From: Burkholderia sp. HI2500
GTDB lineage: Bacteria > Pseudomonadota > Gammaproteobacteria > Burkholderiales > Burkholderiaceae
NCBI RefSeq assembly: GCF_002223055.1
Contig: NZ_NKFL01000004.1
Span: 1,240,001 to 1,304,000 of the forward strand
Reading direction: 5' to 3'
Length of the DNA stretch: 64,000 bases
Shown: positions 9,343 to 18,551 of the stretch, piece by piece
Position numbering within the stretch: the stretch's first letter is position 1
How the letters are laid out: each line of letters opens with the position of its first letter
Program-made: the position numbers and the translations under genes
The notes under the pieces: generated by a model
What the model saw: the letters and a program-made list of their open reading frames with translations, nothing else
Told to the model about the DNA's origin: nothing
The model's database searches: none

Positions 9343-9562
9343 CTTTTGGTGTCGGCGCGTACCGCCCCGCACCTTGAAAACCTTATTGATATTTCGTTGA
9401 GGAAGGTGGTGGCGCAGGGCGCCCCCCGGGAAAATGACGTCATCGATCGGCGCTTTCCTTCAATCGAATACGCATCAGCGAAAGCGCGATTCACCTGCCG
9501 TCTGCGATACGACGGCCTCCGGCCGCGATGCCGCGCCGGGATCTCTACCGAGGGCATACGAC

Positions 9563-10003
9563 GTGAAACCGAACTATCTGAAATGGACAAAACGACGGGG
9601 CCAGAAGGGCTTCACCCTGCTGGAGCTGCTGGTCGTGCTGCTGATCATTGCGCTGCTGGCCGGCTATGTCGGACCGAAGCTCTTCTCGCAGGTCGACAAG
9701 GCGAAGGTCAAGTCGACGGAAGCGCAGATGAAGACGCTGGGCGACGCGGTCTCGCAATTCCGGCTCGACATGGGCCGCTATCCGACGGCTGACGAAGGGC
9801 TCGACGCACTGGTCGCGGCGCCGCAGGGCACCGACGGCTGGAACGGCCCGTATCTCGCGAAGGCCGTGCCGAAGGACGGCTGGGGCCGCGTGTACCAGTG
9901 GAACGTGCCGGGCCGCGACGGCGAAGCGGAGATCGTATCGCTCGGGCGCGACGGTCGGGTTGGCGGGAGTGGTCTCGATGCAGACCTCGTCTACGGCATG
10001 TAA
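9563..10003 (+). CDS. gspG: Major pseudopilin, GspG-like
   Basis: A 146-residue type II secretion major pseudopilin. The prepilin peptidase site reads QKG|FTLLELLVVLLII with Glu at mature position 5. The C-terminal part has the GspG-typical stretch YPTADEGLDALV and aspartates near the C terminus, as in calcium-binding GspG proteins. The start chosen is GTG 9563 with gaggg upstream, because earlier in-frame starts add an unrelated leader. It is the first gene of the secretion operon and overlaps the next by 26 bases. No prepilin peptidase gene lies in the locus, so one elsewhere in the genome must process it. Confidence 0.88.
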   Translation: MKPNYLKWTKRRGQKGFTLLELLVVLLIIALLAGYVGPKLFSQVDKAKVKSTEAQMKTLGDAVSQFRLDMGRYPTADEGLDALVAAPQGTDGWNGPYLAKAVPKDGWGRVYQWNVPGRDGEAEIVSLGRDGRVGGSGLDADLVYGM

Positions 10004-10499
10004 GGGCCTGCGTCGCTGGGTGGCCGCGGTGGCGCTGTTCGCCGCCGGCACCTCCAGCGTCGCTGCCAGGGATTGCTGGACCTGGGCAGGCGAGCAGCAT
10101 GGCATCGATCCGCTGCTGCTCGTCGCGATCGCGAAAGTGGAATCGTCGATGAATCCGCGCGCGATGAACTGGAACCGGAACGGCACCTACGACATCGGGC
10201 TCATGCAGATCAACAGCACGCATCTGCCGCGTCTGGTCAAGGTCGGCGTGACGCACAAGCGGCTGATCGACGAGCCGTGCACGTCGATTGCCACCGGCGC
10301 ATCGATTCTCGCCGATTTCATCGATCGGCACGGCTATACCTGGAACGCGGTCGGTGCGTACAACGCCGGGTCTTCGCCGAAACGCGAGCCGGCCCGCAAG
10401 GCCTACGCGACCAAGGTCTGGAAGGAATACCGGGTGCTGACGAGCGATCGTGAAGCGAGCCTCGCGAAACTCGACGAATGGCGGAGGACGTCGCGATGA
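9978..10499 (+). CDS. Lytic transglycosylase (SLT family), secretion-system associated
   Basis: A 173-residue predicted periplasmic murein lytic transglycosylase with an N-terminal signal segment (about 1-30). The catalytic Glu is in AIAKVESSMNP, followed by GLMQIN and, near the end, AVGAYNAG, the usual motif order of IagB/SLT-type enzymes. Such enzymes open local gaps in peptidoglycan for envelope machines. Its place inside the operon, overlapping gspG and gspF, points to that role here. ATG 9978 is preferred to the upstream TTG because gggag lies just before it. Confidence 0.85.
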   Translation: MQTSSTACKGLRRWVAAVALFAAGTSSVAARDCWTWAGEQHGIDPLLLVAIAKVESSMNPRAMNWNRNGTYDIGLMQINSTHLPRLVKVGVTHKRLIDEPCTSIATGASILADFIDRHGYTWNAVGAYNAGSSPKREPARKAYATKVWKEYRVLTSDREASLAKLDEWRRTSR

Positions 10500-11680
10500 A
10501 CACGTTTCGGGTACGGGTGCTTGCCGACGGCAAGGTCTCGCAGCAGACGGCCGAAGGGGCGAGCGAGACGGAGGTGCGCGCGCGGCTCTCGGCACAGGGC
10601 TGGGTCGTGGTCGAGATCCGGCGCGAGGCGGGCTTCGGGCGCCGCCGCGCGGCGCCGAAGTTTGCGCTGACGCTGTTCCTGCAGGAGTTGTCGACGCTGC
10701 TCGATGCGGGCCTCGTGCTGATCGAGGCGCTCGAAGCGCTGCGCGACAAGGCGGATTCGGGCAAGGACGCGAAACACGTGATCGACCGGATTCTCGCGGT
10801 GATGGTCGAAGGGCAGCCGTTGTCGAAGGCGCTGGCGCAGCAACCGGCGATCTTTCCGCCGCTGCTCGTCGCGACGATCGAATCGTCGGAGGGCAGCGGC
10901 CAGTTGCCGGTCGTGCTGAAGCGCTACCAACAGTACGAAGTGCGAATCGAACAGGTTCGCAAGCGCGTCACCGGCGCGCTGATCTATCCGGTCGTCGTGA
11001 TCGGCGTGGGTATCGCGATCCTGCTGTTCATGGCGTTCTTCGTGATTCCGCGCTTCGCGGTGGTGTTCGAGTCGCTGGCCACGCTGCCGGCGACCGCGCA
11101 GGCGATGCTCTGGTGGGCAACCCTGCTGCGCGAGAACGGCATGGCGGTCGGGCTGGCGGTCGTGGCGTCGTTCGTGGGCATGGGGCTGGCGGTGCGCTCG
11201 GCGGCCGTCAAGCGCGCCGCGCAGCGGCTGATGTGGCGCGCGCCGAAAGTGCGCGACATCTGCGCGCTGTTCGCGCTCACGCGGTTCTACCGGACCGTCG
11301 GCCTGCTGATCGCGGGCGGCACGCCGGTGATCGTCGCGCTGGAGCTGTCCGGCAAGGTGTTGCCCGAGCATTTCCGCGGGCGGCTGGCGGCGGCCCTCAC
11401 CGAAATGCGCGCAGGGCGTCCGGTCGCCGCCGTGCTCGCCGCGCATGCGCTGACGACGTCGGTTGCCGAACGGCTGTTGCGCGTCGGCGAACAGAGCGGC
11501 GACCTGGGCGGGATGTGCGAACACATCGCGCAGTTTCATGACGGCGCGCTCGACCGCGCGATCGAGATGCTCAGCAAGGTCTTCGAACCGGTGCTGATGC
11601 TGGCGGTGGGCGCGACGGTGGGCGCGGTGGTCCTGCTGCTCTACATGCCGATCTTCGAATTGGCCGGCAGCGTCGGATAG
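10496..11680 (+). CDS. gspF: Type II secretion inner-membrane platform protein GspF
   Basis: A 394-residue polytopic inner-membrane protein with the tandem T2SSF fold. The conserved motifs FLQELSTLLDAGLVL (first half), GSGQLP and, in the second half, RVGEQSGDL are present, with membrane segments at about residues 165-185, 210-235 and 360-385. ATG 10496 follows ggagg and overlaps the upstream stop by 4 bases. Together with GspE it forms the motor platform. Confidence 0.92.
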   Translation: MNTFRVRVLADGKVSQQTAEGASETEVRARLSAQGWVVVEIRREAGFGRRRAAPKFALTLFLQELSTLLDAGLVLIEALEALRDKADSGKDAKHVIDRILAVMVEGQPLSKALAQQPAIFPPLLVATIESSEGSGQLPVVLKRYQQYEVRIEQVRKRVTGALIYPVVVIGVGIAILLFMAFFVIPRFAVVFESLATLPATAQAMLWWATLLRENGMAVGLAVVASFVGMGLAVRSAAVKRAAQRLMWRAPKVRDICALFALTRFYRTVGLLIAGGTPVIVALELSGKVLPEHFRGRLAAALTEMRAGRPVAAVLAAHALTTSVAERLLRVGEQSGDLGGMCEHIAQFHDGALDRAIEMLSKVFEPVLMLAVGATVGAVVLLLYMPIFELAGSVG

Positions 11681-11734
11681 CGATCCGGGCCGACCCGGCT
11701 CTCGCGAACTCGCTGACCAACAGGAGAAAACTGA

Positions 11735-13369
11735 ATGAAAACGGAACACATCGCTCAACGCTGGCAGTCGGAATCGGAGGCATCCGGCGTTGGCTTCGCG
11801 CAATACGTCGACGGCCTGCTGAGCGGCGACGCATCGGTGCTGGCCGAAGTGGCGGCCTGCCTCGGCGTCGACGCGGTCGACGCGCAGACGCTGCAGGCGG
11901 CGCCGACGCGCTTCGACCTGCTGCCGCTGCACGATGCGCTGACCTGGCGCGTGCTGCCGATCGAGCGCGACGGCGCGGCCTGCGTCGTCCTGGCCGATCC
12001 GTTCGCGCGCCAGGTGCGCGACGAACTGCTCGCGCGCTTCGGTGCGCAGCCGGTGCAGATGGCGATGAGCGTGCCGGGCGAGGTCGAGCGGCTGCTCGGC
12101 GACGTCGAGTCGAACGAGCGTCTGATGGACGACGTGACCATCGATGCGCAGGGCGATTCGCTCGCGCAGGCGATCGAGTCGATCTCGCTCGCGAGCATCG
12201 CGAAGGACGAAAGCCCGATCATCCGGCTCGTCAATACAACCCTCTACGACGCGCTGCAGAGCCGCGCGAGCGACATCCACCTCGAAGCGGTACCCGACGG
12301 CCTGGCGATTCGCTACCGGATCGACGGTGTGTTGCAGTCGATCCGTCACATCCCGGGGCTCGAGACGGCCGCGCAGACGCTGTCGCGTCTCAAGGTGCTG
12401 GCCGCGCTCGACATCGCGGAAAAGCGCGTGCCGCAGGACGGCCGTTTCAAGGTCGTGATGCAGGGCCGCGAGATCGATTTCCGCGTGTCCATCATTCCCG
12501 GCACCTATGGCGAGAACGCGGTGATGCGCGTGCTCGACAAGTCGCAGCGCGGCGACAGCGTGAGCCTCGACGTGCTCGGCTTCGACGCGCAGACGGCCCG
12601 GCGCGTGCGCGCGCTCGCGCACCGGCCGTACGGGCTGATGCTCGTGACGGGGCCGACCGGCAGCGGCAAGTCGACGACGCTGTATGCGGTGCTGTCGGAA
12701 GTCAACACCGGCGACGACAAGATCATCACGATCGAGGACCCGGTCGAATACGAACTGAAGGGCGTGCTGCAGATTCCCGTCAACGAGCGCAAGGGGCTCA
12801 CCTTCGCTCGCGGGCTGCGCGCGATCCTGCGGCACGATCCGGACACGGTGATGGTCGGCGAGATCCGCGACGAGGAGACCGCGTCGATCGCGGTGCAATC
12901 GGCGCTCACCGGTCACCGCGTGCTGTCGACGGTGCACGCGAACGACGGCTTCAGCGTGATCGACCGCTTCATCTACATGGGCGTCGAGCCGTCGACGTTT
13001 CTCGAGGCGCTGAACGGCGTCGTGTCGCAGCGGCTGGTGCGGCGCATTTGCGAAAGCTGCGGCGGCGCGGCGGCCGATGGTGCCGATCTGGCGGGGGCGT
13101 CGCTCGACGACCTGAAGCACGTGGTCACGCCCGGCGAGGGTTGCGAAACCTGCCGGGGCACCGGTTATCACGGCCGGATCGGCCTCGCCGAAGTGCTGAC
13201 GCTCGACGCGGCGATGAAGGCTGCGTTGCTCGAGCGTTCGATCGAGAAGCGCGCGCAGGCGCTCGCGAACAACGCGGACTACCAGTCGATGCGCGATGCG
13301 GGCCTCGCCGCGATTCGCGCGCGACTGACGACGTTTCAGGAGGTGCAGCGTGCGATCGCCGTGGAATAA
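11735..13369 (+). CDS. gspE: Type II secretion ATPase GspE
   Basis: A 544-residue GspE/PilB-family hexameric ATPase. It has an N-terminal GspE-N domain (about 1-150), a Walker A GPTGSGKST near 305-313, an Asp box ITIEDPVEY, a Walker B-type LRHDPD..MVGEIRD and a His box TGHRVLSTVHAND. The four zinc-binding cysteines (CESC and CETC) are in the C-terminal subdomain. It powers pseudopilus assembly. Its start has agga ten bases upstream and lies 54 bases after gspF. Confidence 0.94.
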   Translation: MKTEHIAQRWQSESEASGVGFAQYVDGLLSGDASVLAEVAACLGVDAVDAQTLQAAPTRFDLLPLHDALTWRVLPIERDGAACVVLADPFARQVRDELLARFGAQPVQMAMSVPGEVERLLGDVESNERLMDDVTIDAQGDSLAQAIESISLASIAKDESPIIRLVNTTLYDALQSRASDIHLEAVPDGLAIRYRIDGVLQSIRHIPGLETAAQTLSRLKVLAALDIAEKRVPQDGRFKVVMQGREIDFRVSIIPGTYGENAVMRVLDKSQRGDSVSLDVLGFDAQTARRVRALAHRPYGLMLVTGPTGSGKSTTLYAVLSEVNTGDDKIITIEDPVEYELKGVLQIPVNERKGLTFARGLRAILRHDPDTVMVGEIRDEETASIAVQSALTGHRVLSTVHANDGFSVIDRFIYMGVEPSTFLEALNGVVSQRLVRRICESCGGAAADGADLAGASLDDLKHVVTPGEGCETCRGTGYHGRIGLAEVLTLDAAMKAALLERSIEKRAQALANNADYQSMRDAGLAAIRARLTTFQEVQRAIAVE

Positions 13370-14120
13370 CGTGTTCGCGGTGCTCGACGCCGACCGGCTG
13401 CGCGTATGGACGAGCGACGACTGGCGCGCACGGCGCGCCGGCGAGCCGCGGATCGTCGTCGCGCACGACGGCGCGCCCGCCGAAGCGCTGGCGCGGGTGC
13501 TCGGCGACCTGCCGAAGGCGCGCCTGCCGATGCTGAACCGCGTGCACGTCGTCGCGGGGCATCCGTGGACGCATGGCGTCGTGCTGCCCTGGCAGGACGG
13601 GCTGGTGTCGGACGCCGCGTGGGACGGTTATGCGCGCGCGCTGTTCGCCGCCCGTGCGCAGCGCGGCGCGCTGCGGATTCGCCTCGAAGGCGGGCGGCGC
13701 GGCCGCGCGCAACTCGCGGTGGCGGCTTGCGACACGTTGCTCGTGTCGCTCGACGAGACGTGCCGCGCAGCCGGCTGGCGGCTCGTCAGCGTGCGCGACG
13801 CGCTGTCGGTGGCGCTCGCCACGCATGCGAAGCACCTGGGCGGCGACGACTACCGCTATGCGTTGCTGCAGCCGCGCGTCGTCACGTGCGTGTTCCGGCG
13901 TGCGGGCGAGTGGGCCGACGTGGTCACGCTGCCGCGCGCGGGGGGCAGCCGTCTCGACGACTGGTTCGCGGCCGCGGCGTTGATGGCCGGACAGCCGCTC
14001 GCCGGCGCGGCCTTCGCGAGCGCGCTCGACGGCACGCTGCCGAGCGCGGCCGCCGACGGTGTCACGTTGCTCGACGACGACATGGACCAGGCCGTGCTCA
14101 CGCAGGAGGAGCCGGCATGA
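13350..14120 (+). CDS. Secretion-operon protein, PilM/GspL-cytoplasmic-like position (function not recognised)
   Basis: A 256-residue protein with no signal peptide or clear membrane segment. It overlaps the end of gspE by 20 bases. I recognise no motif firmly. By position (ATPase, this protein, PilN-like, PilO-like, PilP-like, secretin) it matches the actin-like PilM/GspL-cytoplasmic component that links the ATPase to the assembly complex. The sequence similarity is too weak to see by eye. Codon bias is like that of its neighbours and the gene is translationally coupled at both ends, so it is very likely real. Confidence 0.7.
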   Translation: MRSPWNNVFAVLDADRLRVWTSDDWRARRAGEPRIVVAHDGAPAEALARVLGDLPKARLPMLNRVHVVAGHPWTHGVVLPWQDGLVSDAAWDGYARALFAARAQRGALRIRLEGGRRGRAQLAVAACDTLLVSLDETCRAAGWRLVSVRDALSVALATHAKHLGGDDYRYALLQPRVVTCVFRRAGEWADVVTLPRAGGSRLDDWFAAAALMAGQPLAGAAFASALDGTLPSAAADGVTLLDDDMDQAVLTQEEPA

Positions 14121-14647
14121 AGCGCCTGAACGAACTGGATTTCGCGGCGCCTCGCACGCGTGTCACGCCGTGGGCGGCCGTCGCGCTGTGCTGCGCGCTG
14201 CTGACCGGCGCGTTCGTCGCGAGCGAGTGGTCCAACGTCGAGCGGTTGCGCGACGAGGTCGACAGTATCGAAAGCCGCATCGACCAGCGCCAGCGCGCGA
14301 TCGAGCGCGAGCAGCGCCGGCAGAAGAACATGACGGCGGAGGAGCGCCGCATCGCGCGCGTGCTCGACCAGCAGCGCACGAGTGCAACCGGCGCGGGACC
14401 GGCGGTGGTCGACTGGATCGAGCAGGCGTGGACGCCGCAGATCGCGCTGAAGCTGCTGACGGTCGACAAGGCCGGACAGGAAGCGCGCCTCGAAGGCGGT
14501 GCCGCGCATCTGTCGCACATCTACATGTTCGTCGACCGCCTGAAGGACCGTCACCCCGACCGCAAGGTCCGCCTGCTGCAGCACCGGACGAAAGCCGAGG
14601 ACGGCAAGAACATTTTCTATTTCAGCCTGAACATCGAACACCCATGA
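14117..14647 (+). CDS. PilN-like inner-membrane assembly protein
   Basis: A 176-residue bitopic protein. A short cytoplasmic N terminus is followed by one membrane segment (about 18-38, AVALCCALLTGAFVA), a coiled coil rich in Arg/Glu (about 40-85) and a small alpha/beta domain. This is the PilN / GspL-periplasmic layout. ATG 14117 overlaps the preceding stop by four bases and follows aggagg. It probably forms a heterodimer with the next gene product. Confidence 0.75.
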   Translation: MKRLNELDFAAPRTRVTPWAAVALCCALLTGAFVASEWSNVERLRDEVDSIESRIDQRQRAIEREQRRQKNMTAEERRIARVLDQQRTSATGAGPAVVDWIEQAWTPQIALKLLTVDKAGQEARLEGGAAHLSHIYMFVDRLKDRHPDRKVRLLQHRTKAEDGKNIFYFSLNIEHP

Positions 14648-15198
14648 CGAACCTGAAATCAATCGACATGACCGCGCTCGCCGAGCGGCTGCGCTGGGGC
14701 GCCTATGCGGCGTCCCGCAAGCTGGGCGTGCCGGGGCTGGTGGCAGGGGGGCTCGTCGTGGCGCTGATCGGCGTGCACGCGTGCTACCTGCAGCCGGGCG
14801 CCGAGCAGCTCGAGGCCGATCGCGACGCGCGGACGAAGGCGCTGGCCGCGCTGCCGAAACCGGGCCAGAAGGCCGGTAACGGCGGCATGACGCTGCAGCA
14901 GGTGCAGCAACTGCGCAGCACCGAGCAGGCGTACTCGATCGTCCAGATCCTGACCCAGCACGGTATGGAGCGCAAGCACGCGACCTATCGCCGCGAAGTC
15001 GAGGTGCAGGGCAAGCTGCGCCGGCTCACGATCAACGTCGCGCTGTCCGGCAGCTATGTCGGGTTGCGCGAAGCGATCCGCGAGATTACGCAGCAGCCGA
15101 TGGTACGCATCGAGGGACTGTCGGTCGAGCGTGAGCGGATCGACAGTCCCAACGTGATCGCCGACCTGCGGGTCAGCCTGCTGGGGCCGGATGCATGA
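14644..15198 (+). CDS. PilO/GspM-like inner-membrane assembly protein
   Basis: A 184-residue bitopic protein with one membrane segment (about 30-50, LVAGGLVVALIGVHA), a short coiled region and a C-terminal ferredoxin-like domain, as in PilO and GspM. Its ATG overlaps the stop of the PilN-like gene in an ATGA, a sign of coupled synthesis. Confidence 0.72.
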   Translation: MTNLKSIDMTALAERLRWGAYAASRKLGVPGLVAGGLVVALIGVHACYLQPGAEQLEADRDARTKALAALPKPGQKAGNGGMTLQQVQQLRSTEQAYSIVQILTQHGMERKHATYRREVEVQGKLRRLTINVALSGSYVGLREAIREITQQPMVRIEGLSVERERIDSPNVIADLRVSLLGPDA

Positions 15199-15674
15199 TG
15201 CGCGCGCCCCTGATCCCGATCGCGGCCGCGCTCGCGCTGGCTGCCGCGTGCGTCGCCGGCGGCAGCGCGGCGAATGAGACGCACGAGCTGGCGCCGGTCG
15301 TCGACCTTTTTCCCGCGCAGAGCTGGGCATCGCTTGGCGCGGAGACGGCGACCGACGCCGAGCCGCCGCCCGACGCGGCGCCCGAATCCGACATGCCGCC
15401 GCTCGACACGCCGATCGACGCGCCACCGGTTGCGTCGGCGCCGTTCGACATTGCCGGCGAGTGGCGCGAGAACGGTCATCGCATCGTCGTGCTGGACGGC
15501 GCGGGCAAGACTTTCCTGCTGTGCGAATCGCGTTGCGGCGTGCGTGACTCGGTGCTGCCGGGCGGCGAGATCGCCGAAGGCTACCGGCTGAAGAAACTGG
15601 GCAAACAGGGCGCGGTGATCGTGACCCGTGGCGGCAGCGATATCGAGCTGTCGCCGCCCGTCCCGACTCCATGA
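15195..15674 (+). CDS. PilP/GspC-like periplasmic linker protein
   Basis: A 159-residue protein with an N-terminal signal or anchor segment (1-26), a Pro/Asp-rich spacer (about 50-85) and a compact C-terminal beta domain (about 90-150, IVVLDGAGKTFLL, EGYRLKKLG) resembling the homology-region fold of GspC/PilP. Such proteins join the inner-membrane complex to the secretin. The small C-terminal domain contains a Cys pair (LCESRCG) that could form a disulfide. It overlaps the previous gene by four bases. Confidence 0.7.
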   Translation: MMRAPLIPIAAALALAAACVAGGSAANETHELAPVVDLFPAQSWASLGAETATDAEPPPDAAPESDMPPLDTPIDAPPVASAPFDIAGEWRENGHRIVVLDGAGKTFLLCESRCGVRDSVLPGGEIAEGYRLKKLGKQGAVIVTRGGSDIELSPPVPTP

Positions 15675-15705
15675 ACCCCGATTTGAACCTGTTCCGAACA
15701 TCATC

Positions 15706-18066
15706 ATGAAACGTAAACTCAGTCTTTTGCTCCTGATCTCGGCGCTCGCGCTGACAGGATGCGCGAGTACCCCATTCAACGCCGCGCCTGCCGCCGCCAC
15801 GACACCCGCCGAGCGCCTCAGCACGCTGCAGCAGCAGAAGCAGGCCGCGCCCGACGACATCGCCCTTACCACCGCCGTCGAGGGCAGCCGGCAGGAGTAT
15901 GTGCGCGCCGAGCTGAAGGCAGCCGACCGCCAGGTCGCGCAGGGCAACCATGCCGCCGCGATCGACCACCTGAACAACGTGCTGCGCGAGGAGCCGGGCA
16001 ACTTCAAGGCCAGCCAGTCGCTCGAGCAGGTCAAGCGCCGCCAGCAGATGTCGGTCGACCTCGCGCGCGCGCAGCGCATCGGCGGCGAGAAGCCGCAGGA
16101 AGCGCTCGAGATCGTGCGGCGAATTCTCGCCGAGCAGCCGAACCATGCGGACGCGAAGCGCCTGCGCGATACGCTGCTGAATCAATCGCAGGCCGGTCGC
16201 ACGGTGCGCCCGCAACTGGCCGACGCGCTGCGCAAGCCGGTGTCGCTCAACTTCAAGCAGCAGCCGCTGATGAACATCTTCGACGTGATTTCGCGCGTGT
16301 CCGGCGTGAACTTCGTGTTCGACCGCGACGTGGATACCAGCCAGCCCGCGACGCTGTTCGCGGAGCGCACGACCGCCGAGGACGCGATCAACCTGCTGCT
16401 GCGCACCAACCAGCTCGAGAAGAAGGTGCTCGACAAGCACACGCTGCTCGTCTACCCGTCGCAGCCGGACAAGGCGCGCAACTACACGGAGTTCGCGATT
16501 CGCACGTTCTTCCTGTCGCACGCGGACGCGAAGTCGGTGATGGCCGCGCTGCGCCAGATGATCAAGCCGAAGGACGTCTACGTGGACGAGCGCGTGAACG
16601 CGGTCGTCATGCGCGACACGCCGGAGACGATCCAGGTCGCGGAGCGCGTCGTGATGGGCCTCGATATCCCGCAATCGGAAGTCACGCTCGACGTGCAGGT
16701 GCTGGAGGTCAACATGAACGACAGCCTCGATCTGGGCGTGCAATATCCCGGCAAGGTCCAGTTCAACGCGCTGGGCAGCGTGGAGGGCGGTGCACTGACG
16801 CTCGGCGACCTGCTGCGCCTGAATCGCGATCGCGTCGGCGTGTCGAGCGAATCGGGCGGGCTCGCGCTCGCGATCGACATGTTGCAGAAGCAGGGCAAGA
16901 CCAAGACGATCGCGAATCCGAAGATCCGTGTGCGCAACATGGAGAAGGCGAACATCAAGATCGGCGAGCGTGTGCCGATCGTCACGACCACCAATGCGAA
17001 CGGCGTCGTCACCGAATCGGTCAGCTACCAGGACGTGGGCCTGATGCTGAAGGTCGAGCCGCGCATCAGCCTGAACGAGGAGGTGAGCGTCAAGGTGAAC
17101 ATGGAGGTCAGCAGCATCCTGTCGAAGGAAACCACGAAGACCGGGCTCGTCGCCTATTCGCTCGGGACGCGCAACGCGGAGACGCTGATGACCGCGAAAA
17201 ACGGCGAAACGCAGATCCTGGCCGGCCTGGTGAAGCGCAATGAAAGTGAAAGCATCGCGGGGCTGCCGGGCATGTCGGGCCTGCCGGTGCTCGGCCGGCT
17301 GTTCGGCTCGAACGGCCGCAGCAGCGAGCGTTCGGAGATCGTGCTGCTGATCACGCCGCATATCGAACGCAATCTCGACCTGCCGACGTCGGCGGTGACG
17401 ACCTTCCTGTCGGGTACCGAGTCGCGCGTGACCACCGAGGCGCTGACGCTCGAGTCGGCACGCGCCGTGCCGGCGCGGATGACGTCGTCGGACGGCCCGG
17501 ACCTGAACGCGCCGATCGAGCCGTCGACGCCCGCAGCCAACGATGCGAGCGCCGAACCGGCCAACGCCGACGCCGAGCCGCAGGCACCCGCTCAGGCCGA
17601 GCAGGGCGCGCGCGGTACCGGGATGATGCGTACGCGTGCGGATGCCGGGCGGCAACCGGCTGCGGCGATCAAGACCGTAGCGGCCCAGGTCGCATCGGTC
17701 GCACCGAGCCGTGCGGCCGCGCCGCGCGGCGAGATCACACGCGCCGTCGCTGCGGCGGCACCGGCTGCCGGCCCGCGTGCGGAAGTCGTCGCCGCGCAGG
17801 GTGACGTCGACGCGTCTCCGCAGGCGGTGCAATCGCCCGCCGTCGTGCGCGCCGTTGCGCCGGTGACCGTGGCCGATGCCGCCGCGCCGCGCGCGGCGCT
17901 CGCCGAGTCGCAGGCACGTGGTGAGCATCGCATCACCGCCGCGGTACGCTCGCTGATCGGCTCGCTCCACGCGCTCGTCGTGCGTTTGACGGGCGAGCGC
18001 GAACCGGCGCCGGTGCGGTATGCCGACGCGCCGGTCCTGCTGTCGCGTGCACGGGGCTTCGCATGA
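15706..18066 (+). CDS. gspD: Outer-membrane secretin GspD, lipoprotein type
   Basis: A 786-residue secretin that would form the outer-membrane channel. A lipoprotein signal has a lipobox ending ALTGC near residue 19, so it may reach the outer membrane without a separate pilotin. A TPR-like helical region (about 50-160) is followed by an STN/N0 domain (LNFKQQPLMNIFDVISRVSG), an N1-type domain and the secretin domain (to about 560) with VPIVTTTN and the terminal motif SERSEIVLLITPHI. An unusual Ala/Pro-rich tail of some 220 residues follows. ATG 15706 is chosen because the lipoprotein signal begins there. Confidence 0.93.
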   Translation: MKRKLSLLLLISALALTGCASTPFNAAPAAATTPAERLSTLQQQKQAAPDDIALTTAVEGSRQEYVRAELKAADRQVAQGNHAAAIDHLNNVLREEPGNFKASQSLEQVKRRQQMSVDLARAQRIGGEKPQEALEIVRRILAEQPNHADAKRLRDTLLNQSQAGRTVRPQLADALRKPVSLNFKQQPLMNIFDVISRVSGVNFVFDRDVDTSQPATLFAERTTAEDAINLLLRTNQLEKKVLDKHTLLVYPSQPDKARNYTEFAIRTFFLSHADAKSVMAALRQMIKPKDVYVDERVNAVVMRDTPETIQVAERVVMGLDIPQSEVTLDVQVLEVNMNDSLDLGVQYPGKVQFNALGSVEGGALTLGDLLRLNRDRVGVSSESGGLALAIDMLQKQGKTKTIANPKIRVRNMEKANIKIGERVPIVTTTNANGVVTESVSYQDVGLMLKVEPRISLNEEVSVKVNMEVSSILSKETTKTGLVAYSLGTRNAETLMTAKNGETQILAGLVKRNESESIAGLPGMSGLPVLGRLFGSNGRSSERSEIVLLITPHIERNLDLPTSAVTTFLSGTESRVTTEALTLESARAVPARMTSSDGPDLNAPIEPSTPAANDASAEPANADAEPQAPAQAEQGARGTGMMRTRADAGRQPAAAIKTVAAQVASVAPSRAAAPRGEITRAVAAAAPAAGPRAEVVAAQGDVDASPQAVQSPAVVRAVAPVTVADAAAPRAALAESQARGEHRITAAVRSLIGSLHALVVRLTGEREPAPVRYADAPVLLSRARGFA

Positions 18067-18551
18067 GCATCCGTCGACGTGCGCGCGCGCGCGGTTTCAC
18101 GCTGATCGAACTGCTGGTGGCGTTGACGCTGCTCGCGTTGCTCGCGACCGTCTCGCTGCCGCTGACCGACCTGGTCAAGCGCCGCTCGGACGAGGCCGAA
18201 CTGCGCCGTGCGCTGGTGGTGATCCGCTCGGCGCTCGACGCGTACAAGGCGGCGGCCGATGACGGGCGCATCGAGCGCAGTGTCGACGCGAGCGGCTATC
18301 CGCCCGACCTGCACGCGCTCGTCGACGGCGTCGAGGACAAGAAATCGCCGGACGGCGCGAGACTGTACTTCCTGCGCAAGCTCCCCGCCGATCCGATGTG
18401 CGAATGCGAGGGCAAGGCGCCGGAGGACACCTGGGAAACGCGCAGCTATGCGAGCGACCCCGATGCGTTCTCGTCCGGCGAGGACGTGTTCGACATTCGC
18501 TCGACCAACCGCAAGGAGAGCCTCAATGGCGTCCCGTACAACCAGTGGTAA
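18063..18551 (+). CDS. Pseudopilin with GspG-like N terminus
   Basis: A 162-residue type IV pilin-like protein. The prepilin motif is RARG|FTLIELLVALTLLALL, with Glu5 present. The C-terminal domain has a Cys-x-Cys (PMCECEG) that may form a disulfide or bind metal, and the end resembles GspG family tails (ESLNGVPYNQW). The ATG overlaps the secretin stop by four bases. It is a second GspG-type subunit, probably a minor pseudopilin. Confidence 0.85.
   Translation: MSIRRRARARGFTLIELLVALTLLALLATVSLPLTDLVKRRSDEAELRRALVVIRSALDAYKAAADDGRIERSVDASGYPPDLHALVDGVEDKKSPDGARLYFLRKLPADPMCECEGKAPEDTWETRSYASDPDAFSSGEDVFDIRSTNRKESLNGVPYNQW

Noticed and set aside
14659..17970. A 1103-codon minus-strand frame across the secretion genes
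   Set aside because: It is a shadow of pilO-, pilP- and gspD-like genes. It is Arg/His-rich, has no domain, and its codon positions show the reverse bias.
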